Source of the DNA: Iris pallida
Lineage: Eukaryota > Streptophyta > Magnoliopsida > Asparagales > Iridaceae
Assembly (NCBI GenBank): GCA_029216955.1
Contig: JANAVB010012140.1
Location: forward strand, 50,116 to 114,115
Direction: 5' to 3'
Length of the DNA stretch: 64,000 bases
Position 1 is the stretch's first letter. Each line of letters starts with the position of its first letter. The notes under the pieces are model-generated. The model was given only the letters and a program-made list of their open reading frames with translations. It was not told the DNA's origin and did not search any database. Below are positions 10,204-21,968 of this stretch, piece after piece. Position numbers and translations under genes: made by a program.

Positions 10204-11649
10204 GGCGTCCCCTACCATGACTTGTATATTTGGAGTACAACACTAGACTTTTTCTTCCAACAAATTTCATATGTAAGGCCTAGACAAGCCCACCTTCCTG
10301 TAGACATATCATGTCCCACCAAAACCCATCTCCTTGTACTCTATTACTTGATATGACCTTGTGGTCAAAATGGACAAACTATAATCTTTACCATGATACC
10401 GATATATTTTTGACCACAGATAGGGATTCAACCTCGACTCAATTCTTTCGACCCGATATGTGATTGTGTTTTACTAATTTCCTTAAATGCTTAAATTTGT
10501 GCTTTATCTTGATTTCTTGACCCAATGTCCCATCACACTACTAGCTTAACTCTTGTAAGTTGGGTAGACTACCTCACGGCCCAACAAAGCCTTTGTCCTT
10601 GTGACCTATGTTGATAAGTTTACTTATACTAAATTCAGAGGACCCTAACTTAGCTAGTCAACCAAGCCAAGTGCACAGGGCCAAACTTCAGACGGAACTT
10701 AGATTTTTAAAAGATCCTGGACTATTTAATTTCCTTTATCATTCTCCCTTACTTGTAATTTGACTGTCTTATGCTGCTAATTAGCCTCAGTTTTGCAAGC
10801 TTATTTCTTTACCAAGCTTGATCATGACATATTTTATTGGGTGCACCCACTAACATATTGTCTAATCAGAACCGGTGCATGATGGTCTGATCAACCTATT
10901 GCACTTTGGTTCGCTTTTATGTATTATTCTACGTGGATGGAGACATAGTTAAACCTGTCTTAGAGTCTCTTCCGCGACAGCTTTGACAACTCTCATTTGA
11001 ATTATTTCTGTCGTCTATGAACCTCGTATTTCGTACTCAACAGCATCGTCTTTGAACACCTTACTGTTGTTGACTTTACTTACTTTAGAAAGACCACACA
11101 CGGTACTTGATAGATAGACCCAAGATATCATCTTTAGTTGCCCTATCAGTTAATTATACACAAGTGTAGATAGCCACCGACCGACTCATGTGGCTATATC
11201 CTCGTCTTTAACTACTACTCATTTTCTCAACCCTAGAATTATTATCCTGTCCTTCCAATTGTTCTTGAGCACTCGAGAATGATTCTAATCATTCACTTAA
11301 ATCAAACTCTCAATCGAGGCGATTAGTCTCCAGTTTCTCTCTACGAACCACATCTCTCAAGTGTCTAAATTATTCTCTTCGATCTACTCAATTCCTTATT
11401 ACTCTCCAAATTGGATTATCAAAATTTTGCTACCTTCACTGGCAACCCTTGTTCAATTCCATAACCATGATATATTTTTGTATATATCGACTCCAAATTT
11501 TCTATTGCCTGGTGGTGTTGAACGTCGTTTTATCGCCCCCTCCAAAATTTAATTGCATTTTGGTATTGACGAACTCTTCCTATCCCTCAACCCTATCTAC
11601 CCTATTAATCTTAAATTTCGAGGTCAAAATTCTTGTAAGTTGGGTAGGA
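10204..11649 (+). other. Eroded U3/internal relic of a long-LTR element ending in a polypurine tract
   Basis: This stretch resembles 60180-62035 and, in part, 62150-62560 and 63350-63600. Shared blocks are the text around CGACCCAATATAT, the block GTCTGATCAACCT (10890 and 60915 regions) and an inner CTTGTAAGTTGGGTAG near 10548. It has no credible ORF. It ends with a polypurine tract (TAAGTTGGGTAGGA, 11636-11649) directly before the next LTR, as expected for the 3' end of an internal region. Confidence 0.55.
11636..11649 (+). promoter_or_regulatory. Polypurine tract next to the LTR at 11650
   Basis: TAAGTTGGGTAGGA precedes the LTR start TGTAAAACCCC. About 30 bp upstream, TTCGAGGTCAAAATTCTTG parallels TTCGAGGACGAAATTTTC at the 60073 LTR. 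In reverse transcription this tract primes the plus strand. Confidence 0.65.
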
Positions 11650-12451
11650 TGTAAAACCCCTATTTTTGCATATTATTTTTTATTATTTTATTAGAATTAA
11701 AAATGAATTTATATAATTTATGGTTTTATTATTTTTTTTGATGACCCGGTTTGGCCAATTCAGCCCGAACAGGGCCCGAACAAAATTTTAAGCCCATGTG
11801 AGCATGTGGGATGACTAAGCTGGCCATATAGGAATATTTTGTATATGTACAAATATTTTTAAATTATTTTTAGAACTTGTTGAATATTTATTGACTTTGG
11901 GTACAAAATTTGACATTTTATTAATAAAATAATATTTTACAAAATTTTATAATTTCTGGACCCGGATGAGGGTGTACGGTATGAGTTCACCCATTGGGAC
12001 AATTTTATAAAATTATTATTATTAAAGTTATTTTGCACAAATTTAATAAACATGTTTTTCTATTTAAATATTATTATTATTTGAGTTGATTTATTAAAGA
12101 TTGAATTTATATATATATAGATATGCTCAAATATATTAAATAATTGGATAGTTGACTTTTAAATGGTATTTGGATTTTAAATAGATTTTTGGGGTATTTA
12201 TGGGTATATACATGTATATATATAGATAGATATATATTGAACATTTAGAAAAGAAAAAGAAAAAAAAAAGAAAAAGAAAAAAAAAGAAAGATTGGGTGGT
12301 CGGCCCCACCCGACCACCCCAATCTTTAAAGAGTAAGAAGCAAGCAGCAACAATGCTTGGCCGCCCACCATAATATAAAGCAGCAGCAAGTAGCATCAAC
12401 TAAAGGAAGGGCCGAAACCCCCTTAGGCCGAAACATACATACATATGTATG

Positions 12452-12494
12452 TATAAAAAAAACCTTTTGTTTTCCCAACCAAACAAAACCCTAA
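12452..12494 (+). promoter_or_regulatory. TATA box and telo-box-like leader motif of the LTR
   Basis: TATAAAAAAA begins at 12452. About 25 bp downstream of it is AAACCCTAA (12486-12494), a motif frequent in plant 5' leaders, then a CTCCTTCTTCC-rich stretch. The spacing fits a transcription start near 12480. Confidence 0.55.
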
Positions 12495-14090
12495 TCTCCT
12501 TCTTCCTCCACCTTCCTCTTCCTCTCTCCTCCACCCTCGGCCAACTCCTCCCCTCCGCGAGCACAGCAGCACCCCGCGACAACGGCAACGGGAACGACGA
12601 CAACAACAACAATAAAATAACAGTTTTTCACTTTAAGGTATCCCACTTCCCCGATAAATTTTTCTGTCAATTCTACTTCAATTTTCGACCCGTAAATTCG
12701 TGTAGAAAGCCCACATGACCCTCTCCGAGATCCCCAGGTGGATTTCGACACGGCCATCCAACTTGCTGGAAAAATCGAGACGAAGTTGGAGAAAAACCAC
12801 TTTTCTGAAATATTAAAAACTGTTTCAAAACACTAACTTGTCGGCCACTTTTCTTTCTGTACAATAGGATTTTGGAGAAACTAATTGAAGGCAGAGAATA
12901 ACAACATAACTGAGATTGTAACGCACCTTCTAGATTCATTTTTTATCTAGTATGTAAAAAGTTACACGTAGTTAAAGTTTCCCGAAAAATTGTAAGTTCT
13001 GTTTTCAAAAAGTGGAAAAACACCCGATACAGCGTGCGCCCCGACAAACCGGGCGACGTGGTCGCACACTATACACATCAAAAGGCGCGTATGGATGTTA
13101 TTGACGTGTGGGAACTGACGGAACCCGATTTCGTTGCATGTGTGCGACGAAATCAGTACGTATCCGTCGAAATACCCCGTATCGACCCTTTACAAATTAA
13201 ATCACAACTTTTTGCACACTCATCATATCACGATAAAACTTGTGCCATTGGACTCGAAATATTTTTATGGTCCTGTATGCCAAGTTTGGTCCGATTCTGA
13301 GACCGTTGACTGGGACGCTATTTTGGCGGGCCCACAATCCCACTCAACGGACGATTTTGTGCACGGCTCCACGGAATCCAAAATTGGACATACCGTTGAG
13401 TTCGTCTCGAAAAAATAAATCCGTAGACATGTAGTTTGACGACTTTAGAGACCGTAGGTTCTGGCACGTATTTCGGTACAAAGCGGGTCCAACGGCGGAC
13501 ATCGTTTTGACCCAAAATTATAAAATTGCCCCTGTTTCAGAATTTGACTTTTGGACAGGCGTTTTCTAGGTATATCTTTTATTCTAAACTCGTTCGTGAT
13601 GTTTGTTTCAGCATCTGGAGCTTCTTGTGAATTTTGACTTTCGTGTTGACGATTCTGATTGATTGATTTTGCTACATCTCGTACCACCCTCAGGCAAGAC
13701 ACCTTGCCATTTACTGTTTATTTATTTAGCTCATATTTCATGCATTGTTCATTATTTTCTTTATGTAAAATAAACTATGATACATGGCATAACCTGTTAG
13801 AACTTACTGTTCATTTATATTCCCCTGCTATGTATTATTTTTCTTACACATTAAACCTAGATTTAAGGGACCACCTTGTGTGTTGCATTCATAGGCCTTG
13901 ACACAATTATACCACGTTGTTATGAGTCACATATAGGATGCGGACATGCATGATTGGCTGGCCACCAGTACGTATAAGTCGTGCGTTAGGAAATAACTGC
14001 TAATAGAATTGCATGCTAGAAGACTTAGCAGTTATGAGTTGGCATTGGGCGGGGAGAACATGATTGGAAGTTGACTACCACCCTATCTAT

Positions 14091-14195
14091 CGTAGACTCG
14101 CTCGCTACTGAGGAATGATAGGTAGACTATATGCTATAGACTCGCTCGATACTGAGGAATAGTATATGGTGTTGTGACTCGCTACTGAGGTACTG
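14091..14195. repeat. Short three-copy minisatellite in the LTR
   Basis: Three copies of GACTCGCT(CG)nTACTGAGG occur near 14095, 14140 and 14178, with AT-rich spacers of about 25 bp. Confidence 0.65.
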
Positions 14196-15226
14196 CATTG
14201 GTATTTTCTTGACTTGACCCGGTAGTCATGCGACCATGAGCTATTCTTAAAACTGCAGTCACTTAGACTGGTTAGGCTACCTTTATCCGTTAGGTACGAG
14301 TACTTTTGGTTTGAGTACTTGTATCTGATCGTGGCTTGGAACAATAACTTGTCGCGGATTAGTTCGTCACATCTTGTCCTTGTTTGGTTGTAGGTGTGAC
14401 TTACTACTTCGATGAGAAGGTATTGAACCTTGTTGGGGTCCGGATACCATATTGGATTCATAGCATGGAAAGATACGTCACCGTGAATTAGTTTACCATC
14501 TCATGTCCCTGTTTGGTTGGAGGAATGGTACGCTAGTTGAATAGGTGTGTATTGGACCATGTTATAATTCAATTGACTTATTTATTTGAGCAATATTTAT
14601 TCCGTTTATATGGCATGATATTATGTGTCTTGTTACGTCCCTCTGAGGACCTGGTTATCTCTCCAGGTGTGTGTGCTTCTGTGATATTGCAGGTGTTCTA
14701 GTCGAGGCCGTGATCTTCTCCATCCTTTCGAAGATGATTGCACTTGGCTAGTCTTGTTATTTCATCTATTCCTTCTTGTACTTTTATTTGAGATAGTTGG
14801 TAGTGGACTTTGTCTCCGCCCAACATATTGTTCAAAGGCTTATTTTACAGTTGATTATATGATATCTTTTATTCTTTATTTTTGGATGAGATTAGATTAC
14901 TCTTGGTTTACTGCATTTTACAGCTTATGTATTCATATGAGGTTTCCATATATTGGAGTATACTTTGTATGTATATAGCTGGTATGTCGATGTACCTAGT
15001 CCTACGTATTTTGGGATTGGGGCGTTACAGCTTATCTTGGCTACAAGCATAAAGTGGGTCCATTTCACAACCATTCTTTCGTTAATTTCCTGGAAGCATC
15101 TAATGCACTGGAACTGGGTCATTGGGGACACTACTCACATACACACCCAGACACTCTGTTTAACCATGCATATTAAGTGGGTGTAACTGTGAACCTCCCT
15201 TTGCATGATTTACGTAATGTGATTAG

Positions 15227-16498
15227 TGATGGAACTGGGGATTCCCAGGACCCTTCCTTTGGTGTGCGTATTGATCGATAGAAAGTTAAACAGATCTAAT
15301 ACGTGTTCTAACCCTTCATAGGCAGAAACTAGGGTTCACGAATTATACCTGCGGCAGAAAGGAGACAAGTAATTCCTGGCAGTCTCGAGCAGACGACCCC
15401 AAGATCTTCTGCACGTATTCCTTCCTCGAGTTGGACATCGTGTGGGCGACGATCTTCCAACCTTTTTTTCTCCTTGGCAGCCCTCTCTTTTTTTCCTTAC
15501 GTGAATCACGAATTTAGAAAAAATTTCAGATTTCTGATCAGTAATATGGCGGCCAGAGAATAGAGGATATATATAGGCTACGGCAGGGACCATGAGGATA
15601 AATTAGGGTTAGGCCTCCTAACGGATCTGGATATCCTGTGTTCAGCCCAAACACATAATCCAGGCCCATTAACAATAGCTCGGTCCACTAATGAGCTATT
15701 GTTGCACTACCTTCCTAATCCCAAATTATGTTTGTGGGCTCCTTTTATTATATGCTCGTTTGTCTTCCCATGTTAAGATATCGTATGTCCGTCGATCAAA
15801 TTAAGTTACTGACAACTATATTGATTCGACATCTTTTATCCTTAAGTAGTACCGCTCAACTTTATTTGTCATGTCGGATATAATCCACCTGCAGGGTTTA
15901 CATGACAATCCTTATGAGCTCCTTAAGAGGACATCATCAACCCGATGTATCGGGACATGGATTCCATTTATAATCAACACAGCCCATCATACATACAATG
16001 TTATTACCCAATTCATAGAGGTTGTTGATCCATAATGAATCTCACTCTTTTATGAGTCAAAGTAATGCACACTGCATATACATGTCCGTTATTATATCCG
16101 AATTAAGAGCACAAGCATCCATAATAACAGAGGTGTTTGTTCTCTTATGTAGTCAGTACAAAGAGAACAACCTCAATTGGTCCTGTTCAATACACACAAA
16201 GTGTACTAGTGTAAACCTATAGTCAAGATAGACTAATACCAGATTATACTACAACATTTCCAATATATTGTCCAAGTCCATCTAGGTTGTGAACTATTTA
16301 TATACTCCATAGGAAACTGATAATATGATCTTCTGTGTGACACCACACACCATATTATCTATAATATATAATATCAGACATTTGCATTAACACTTGCAAC
16401 AAATACAATATGCAAACATTTGCCCATATGATTCTCATTCAAAATTTAAGGAAATAAGGTTACTACAAAAGTGATGCTTTTAGTATATAACCCTAACA
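15227..16498 (-). mobile_element. Solo LTR, copia-like, 1272 bp, TSD ATTAG
   Basis: On the minus strand it begins TGTTAGGGTTATATAC at 16498 and ends CAGTTCCATCA at 15227, with TG..CA ends. It is flanked by a perfect 5-bp duplication ATTAG at 15222-15226 and 16499-16503. A TATATATA box near 15570-15578 (minus) is followed by an untranslated leader. An 85-codon ORF on minus (15336-15593) overlaps that leader and has no recognised similarity. The start and size suggest Ty1/copia, but no coding region is present to confirm it. Confidence 0.85.
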
Positions 16499-16503
16499 AT
16501 TAG

Positions 16504-17214
16504 TCACCAGCGTAAAGTGAAGAAGATAACTGTTGCGCACAAAATGCATCCTACAGGGCATACGTGTGCTAATATTGTCATCAACTGTTGCTATGCCAAT
16601 GAGTAGTTTCTCTGCCAAGGCAGTCTGTATTCCATCAACCACAAATAGCAGTACGGTCCGATAGCGTGTCGAAAAAGGGTGCTAGAAGAAGACGAGGAAG
16701 AACTTCATGTTGCCTCGTGCCATTCCACTTTGAATTCACCTTCAGTTTGGAGGAATCCTAAAGCAAAAAATCCTCTTGTCTCAATCAGTGCGTCAAAGAG
16801 CAGGCCCCAACGCAGTAAACTAGCGGTGCCCAATACCGGGGTGTTTCAATACACCCTCTCACAGACCAAGTCTTACTTGGAGGAGACTTATATTTCTTCT
16901 ACAGCATAAGCGGGGGATAGTGATCCCATGGTATTCCATGATAATCCATTATTCTAAGAAAATGAGGTTTCTCGTGAAACCGACACTAACGCGTTTGGGG
17001 CTACAAATCCTTAACAAACTAGGGATAGCTATACTCTGGATTTCAAAGACGATGCCAATATGTTCGTCTTCTCCAAGACAGCGAGGCTCAAGGGTCTGAG
17101 GCAGATAGTGAGAGATCCAACCACCAGCAACGCATTGAGACTTTGAGGCAGGGCTCCAGACATTAAATGAATCCATACAGGCTCTGACTCAAGTGTTTTT
17201 GGAGCTCAAGAAAA
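16504..17214 (+). pseudogene. Pre-gag region of the Tat-like element
   Basis: Contains one acidic-start ORF (16679-16909, 76 codons, beginning with a run of Glu and Asp). The rest is broken. No domain is recognised. Its position before the G-patch-like copy and the capsid fragment suggests leader or N-terminal gag. Confidence 0.35.
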
Positions 17215-17830
17215 GACGAATTAACTGCTAAAGGAGGACCCTCCGGCTACTGATACTTCGGCACCGTCGGTAGACAAATTTCGTCAGAAGGCTCCAAAGC
17301 CTCCACTTGCATCAATCCCAGACCTCACAGATAAGGAGTTAGAGGAATATATATGCTCTTATACCGAAGCACCTTCGCTTGATGATGTAATCCAAAGGGA
17401 TAAATTATAATTTTAATTAATAAAGGGTTAACTTTGAATTATTTTGATCTTGTACATTGGAATGCTATATATGCCCTAGATAACGCCTTAGGTTCGTTAC
17501 AAACACAAGTAACAACTATCAATACTGTAAATCGGGTCCTTCTATCCAGAAACACTTGTTGTATGGTTCCAGCCAGAAAGATTGGCGAAAAACCCATCAT
17601 CTTCGGCAAGATGGAACATCATCAAGACCTATCCCCAGGCGAGCTGAACATGATAACATCAAGATACAAATCTATCGTTACACCCCGCAAGCAAAAAAAA
17701 CTTATCCAGAAGATGGATTACGACTTAAACAGCGGCAAAGGCCTAAACTACGGCAAAGGTCGACGCTTACGCCTATGTCTCCTCACTCCAAAGGGGAAGC
17801 CTTAGTATTACTACCATTATACTGGACATG
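17215..17830 (+). pseudogene. First copy of the linker and G-patch-like module, upstream of gag
   Basis: Nearly the same sequence occurs at 23750-24350, where it lies between protease and RT. Here it lies before the capsid fragment. Shared landmarks are GGAGGACCCTCCGGCT, the text around CTCACAGATAAGGAGTTAGAG, AATCGGGTCCTTC and the coding block for KLIQKM-YDLNSG-GLNYGKG. The last is the glycine-rich helix-turn form of a G-patch-like segment seen in some plant Ty3/gypsy polyproteins. The ORFs here are broken. A duplication of this module to the front of gag, or the tail of a second tandem element, would explain it. Confidence 0.6.
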
Positions 17831-17859
17831 GGATGGTAGTAACAGAAAATCTAACAGGA

Positions 17860-18030
17860 AATATGACGCTCCAAAGGAAATCTACAGTAATTGTCAACTG
17901 CCAAAGGAGGACCCTCCGTAGACTAACGAGAAATCTAACGCGCCAAAGGAAATCTAACGAGAAATCTACGGCAAAGGTCAACTGCCAAAGGAGGACCCTC
18001 CGAAGACTAACGGGAAATCTAACGCGCCCT
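17860..18030. repeat. 83-bp tandem duplication inside the Tat-like gag region
   Basis: CAACTGCCAAAGGAGGACC starts at about 17896 and again at about 17979, each followed by AGACTAACG and AAATCTAACGCGCC. The core CCAAAGGAGGACCCTCCG resembles the module near 17228 and 23758. Confidence 0.8.
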
Positions 18031-18671
18031 TTCATGTTACTCCCATTACTGATAATCCTAGCTTACCAGGGTCGTCTGCCCCTCCGATATCGGAGGATGT
18101 ACATAAAGCTCTTAGGGAGCTGCGAGCTCATTTCGATGCCAAGGACAAGCGATAAGCTCTCCAAAAGCTTGGAAATCTGCAGTTATATCCTCCTTAGTGG
18201 AGCAATTAATGTGGTTTACCCTCCTAAGTACAAACCACAGTCCTTGACCCCATTCAACGGGAAAAACTGTTCCCATCAATATCTAGCATACTTTGCTCCC
18301 ATAATGGGATACCTATCGAAGAATAATGCCTTGCTCGCTAATTTGTTCTTTAGAGCGTTATAGGGCGGCTTACGAATGTTTCTATATCTCCAGACAACTG
18401 TATTTCATCCTTCGAGGATCTTAAGCACCTTTTTCTTTTCCAATTTTCTGAGGGAGGAATGGACATGACAATATCCTCCCTCATGGACATCACCCAGAAA
18501 GAGAAATAGTCGGTCTGCCCCTACATCGAGCACTTCCGTCAGTCATCCTTGAGATTACCTCCTGGCACCCATGAGCCTGTACTGATGGACTCATGTCGGA
18601 AGAACATTCCACCAGCAGTCAAGTTGTGGACCAAGTCCATTTAGTGCACAAGATGGACGACATTTATTATT
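18031..18671 (+). pseudogene. gag: GAG capsid fragment of the Tat-like element
   Basis: Across three frames the translation follows plant Ty3/gypsy capsid order. It has an ALRELRAHFDAKDK helix, then TPFNGK, a YLAYFAP-like segment, an aromatic FHPS-like turn (GSI..F.DL in intact copies), a FLREEWT-like segment and a terminal TYIERF-like helix, then a LRLPPGTHEPVL stretch. Several stops (for example at 18156 and 18361) and frameshifts break it. It is cut at 18671 by the solo LTR at 18677 and continues at 21969. Confidence 0.6.
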
Positions 18672-19264
18672 AGTGCTGTCACGACACGTACCCACTTTTC
18701 GGGATACGAACACGTGCGTAAGCCAGCTACGTATCAAGCAGACTCCAGCCCAACTCGAATACGTATACGCTGTCCAGAATAGGGTATCATGTCTAATAGG
18801 GTAAGTTAAACTATATCTCAATCCACAAGAAAAATATAAAACAATAATGAACATTGTGGTTTATGGTCTGTCGCCCACTAGCATGTATGTCCAATTAGAC
18901 TCCAGAGAAATAACATGAGTCTATAAACTAGGCTAACAAGAAGAATATATCATGATAAGGAATATAAAGCACGAGAGAATAACCAAGTAATATCACTAGC
19001 AAATACCTGGATCCTGCAGATGTGAACAACTATCATCATGATCAGCTAACTAACTCCATGCAATCAACTACCTGAAGAGATCATCAGGTTCTCAGGGGAC
19101 TAGCAAGATATATAAAATATGCCTATCTAACAGTTTATCATGCATAAAGAAATAAATAGGAAAGAGACAGAAACTGACAAGTGACTATAAAACCTGGATA
19201 CGAGAACAACTACGCATAAATGAACTGCTGGAAGAAACATGTGAACAAGAGATCAACGGATACC

Positions 19265-19425
19265 AAACCCTCCCCCGAGGTTGACTCACAGGTTTGAACA
19301 AACCACTAACCCTGGCCCCGAGCGTGGACTCGCAGGTTAGTTCAAGACAAATCACCCTCGCCCTGAGTGTGGACTCGCAGGTGCAAACAGTCAACCCTAG
19401 CCCCGAGTGTGGACTCACAGGTAAA
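19265..19425. repeat. Four-copy minisatellite in the solo LTR
   Basis: Units of about 38-50 bp with the core AACCCTnGCCCCGAG followed by TGGACTCrCAGGT. Copies start near 19265, 19307, 19352 and 19393. Spacer length varies. Confidence 0.75.
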
Positions 19426-21145
19426 TAAAATCGAAACAAGAAAAGTAATTCAATTATAACGCACTTATTCTATGACATGACTCAATCAAGTATAGGTGAG
19501 AACATATCCAAGTGTGAACTACAAGGCCAATCGTGAACAAGAACTATAGGTCAATGAAGCAACTCAGCTAGTATATATAATATAATAAACACATGTCAGC
19601 AATCAATCACAAGAGACAAGATAATGAAAGGAAATACATATAAATAAAGCTGTAAAGAAAGGCAAGGTATACTTGCCTAGTGGTAGCACGTAGAACCAAC
19701 ACTATCCGGTCAATCGACGAGCACAAAGGTGAAACTCTCACAATAATCTCCGAAGACTGAAACAGATATTACCAACGTGTTCACAATAGTCAAATTAGCT
19801 AGGATAGTCTACCCATAAGTCCAATTCTGGACACAAGGGCAAAACGGTAATTTTGGGTCAAAACGATGTCCGCCGTTGGACCCGCTTTGCACCGAAAAGC
19901 GTGCCAATATCTACGGTCTCTAAAGTCATCAAACTACAGGTCTACGGGTCCTGTTTTATGATACAAACCCAACCGTATGTCCAAAATTGGATTTTGGCGG
20001 TCGTGCACAAATTCGCCCGTTGGATCGGGTCGCGGGCCCGCCAAAATAGCATTCCGGTCGACCTTCTCAGAATCGGACCAAACTTGGCATACAGGACCAA
20101 AAAAATGGCATGGTCCTATTGGCGTAAGTTTTGTCTCGAGATAACCAACGTGCACAAAGTAATTAACTAGTTTGCAAAGAGGCCGCTATGGTTAATTTTG
20201 ACGAATACGCATCAAATTTGTTGCGCACACTTAACCAATTCGAATTCCGTCAAAGTCCACACGTGCACTAAGTCCATACGCGTCTATTGATGCAAGTGGT
20301 TTGTGACCAAGTCGCCTTGATTGTTAGGACAAACTCCATATCGGCAAATTTCTATGTTTTTTAAGATAAAATTTTATGGGTTTTCTTGATTTTTGTAAAC
20401 AAATAACTTTGTGTTTACTAGATGAAAACAGAAACCGTAGAATAGGTGTTACAGTCCTATAGGTTGTCTACAGAATTGTTAAATAAGAATTTTAATATTC
20501 ATGACATGTTGATCGCAAGGTGGCACCAAATATTGGTGTTTAATTTGGACAGTTTCTACTCTGTTCTCGAAACAGTTTGCCTTGATGTTCGTATCGATTT
20601 TGTGAATCGATGGTTGGACCACATTGGAATCTATTTGTTGGGATCTCTAGAGGGTCATATAGGGTTTCCATCTAAATTTACGAAATAAAAAATGATCAAC
20701 TACGTGAAGAGAAAGGGACTCGCAAAGAAGGTTAATTGTTTGCAGCTGCCACCACGCGGCTGCTGTCCGCGTGCGCGTTTTGTCGGTATTGTGGTCGGCC
20801 TCCGGCGGTGCGCGGCAGTCCAGGGATGCGCGTCGGCATCGTCGCGCTCGAGGGTTATAGTATTGGCGAAAGGTTTTGCTAGGGTTCATCCCCCCTCTCT
20901 CTCTCATTAGTTATATATATATAGTGGCTGTCGGGTTTAGGAGGGGTCGGGTCCTCACTGTGTTTGGTTTTTGGGTTTAGCTGGGTTGGGGTTTGATGGG
21001 TTTTTTTTTCTTTCCTTTTTTATTATGTCTATATATATATATATATTTACATATACATATATATCTATATATAATAAATCTTCATAAAATCTAAATAAAT
21101 TCTCAATATTATATTTATCTAGTATGGAGTCTATTTATGGACACG

Positions 21146-21281
<136 letters not shown>

Positions 21282-21968
21282 AATCTATTTGACAATAAAA
21301 TAAATAACCAATAATAATAACTAATTTTATTTAATAACAACAACAACATTAATAATAATAATACTCCTAATAACAATAAAATAAACTAATAGTAGTTTGG
21401 GTGAACCTATCGTACACACCCCCTTGCTTGGTTCCAAAAAAATCGTACCAATATTCTAAACGCCACTTGATATTAATAATACCCATATTATACATATAAC
21501 AAATATCTAGAAAGTATTTTCATGTCCTAGAAATAAATATAAAATATTTATACACACATAAAATATGGCTACATGGGTCCTTGGATGCACTAATTGCCTA
21601 TATGGGCTTGGGTTGGGTTCGGATCGAGTCCGGGCTAAATTGGTACAACCAGATTTCCTAAAAGTCAAAATATTAATAAATAACTAATTAAATTATTTCT
21701 AGGAGTCAAGTCGCAACTTAACTTAGTTTTTCTAGTTAGACACCGTTATGGTCTGACCTTCCCTACCATGGCTAAAACACTAGTCAAGGCACGCCACTGC
21801 ACTATTCGTGCCATGATTTCTAGTCATCTTGCACTCCAAACTTAACAATGACTAAGACCTTCTATAATAATAACTATTTAACTAAATATTTATAAAATTC
21901 CAAAAATTACCATTTAATTCAAAATAAATAATAATAATAAATATTTCGGAAAGAGGGTTTACAAGTGC

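Larger units (their letters stand above)
11650..15029 (+). mobile_element. 3.38 kb LTR, plus orientation
   Basis: Starts TGTAAAACCCC right after the polypurine tract and ends GGGATTGGGGCGTTACA at 15029. A TATA box (TATAAAAAAA, from 12452) is followed by AAACCCTAA at 12486 and a CT-rich leader, the usual arrangement of a plant promoter. The U5 motif is at 14629-14670. The last 400 bp resemble 9820-10203 at roughly 75-80% by eye, but the promoter halves differ. The two LTRs are therefore related, and not necessarily the pair of one element. The many short ORFs in 12136-13901 are incidental. Confidence 0.75.

Noticed and set aside
12449..13434. Multiple ORFs of 63-94 codons on both strands
   Set aside because: Inside the R/U5 part of a 3.38 kb LTR; related LTRs do not keep the frames.
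20440..20455. GTGTTACAG resembling an LTR end at 20453
   Set aside because: The perfect AGTGC duplication places the LTR ends at 18677 and 21963; the inner match is chance.
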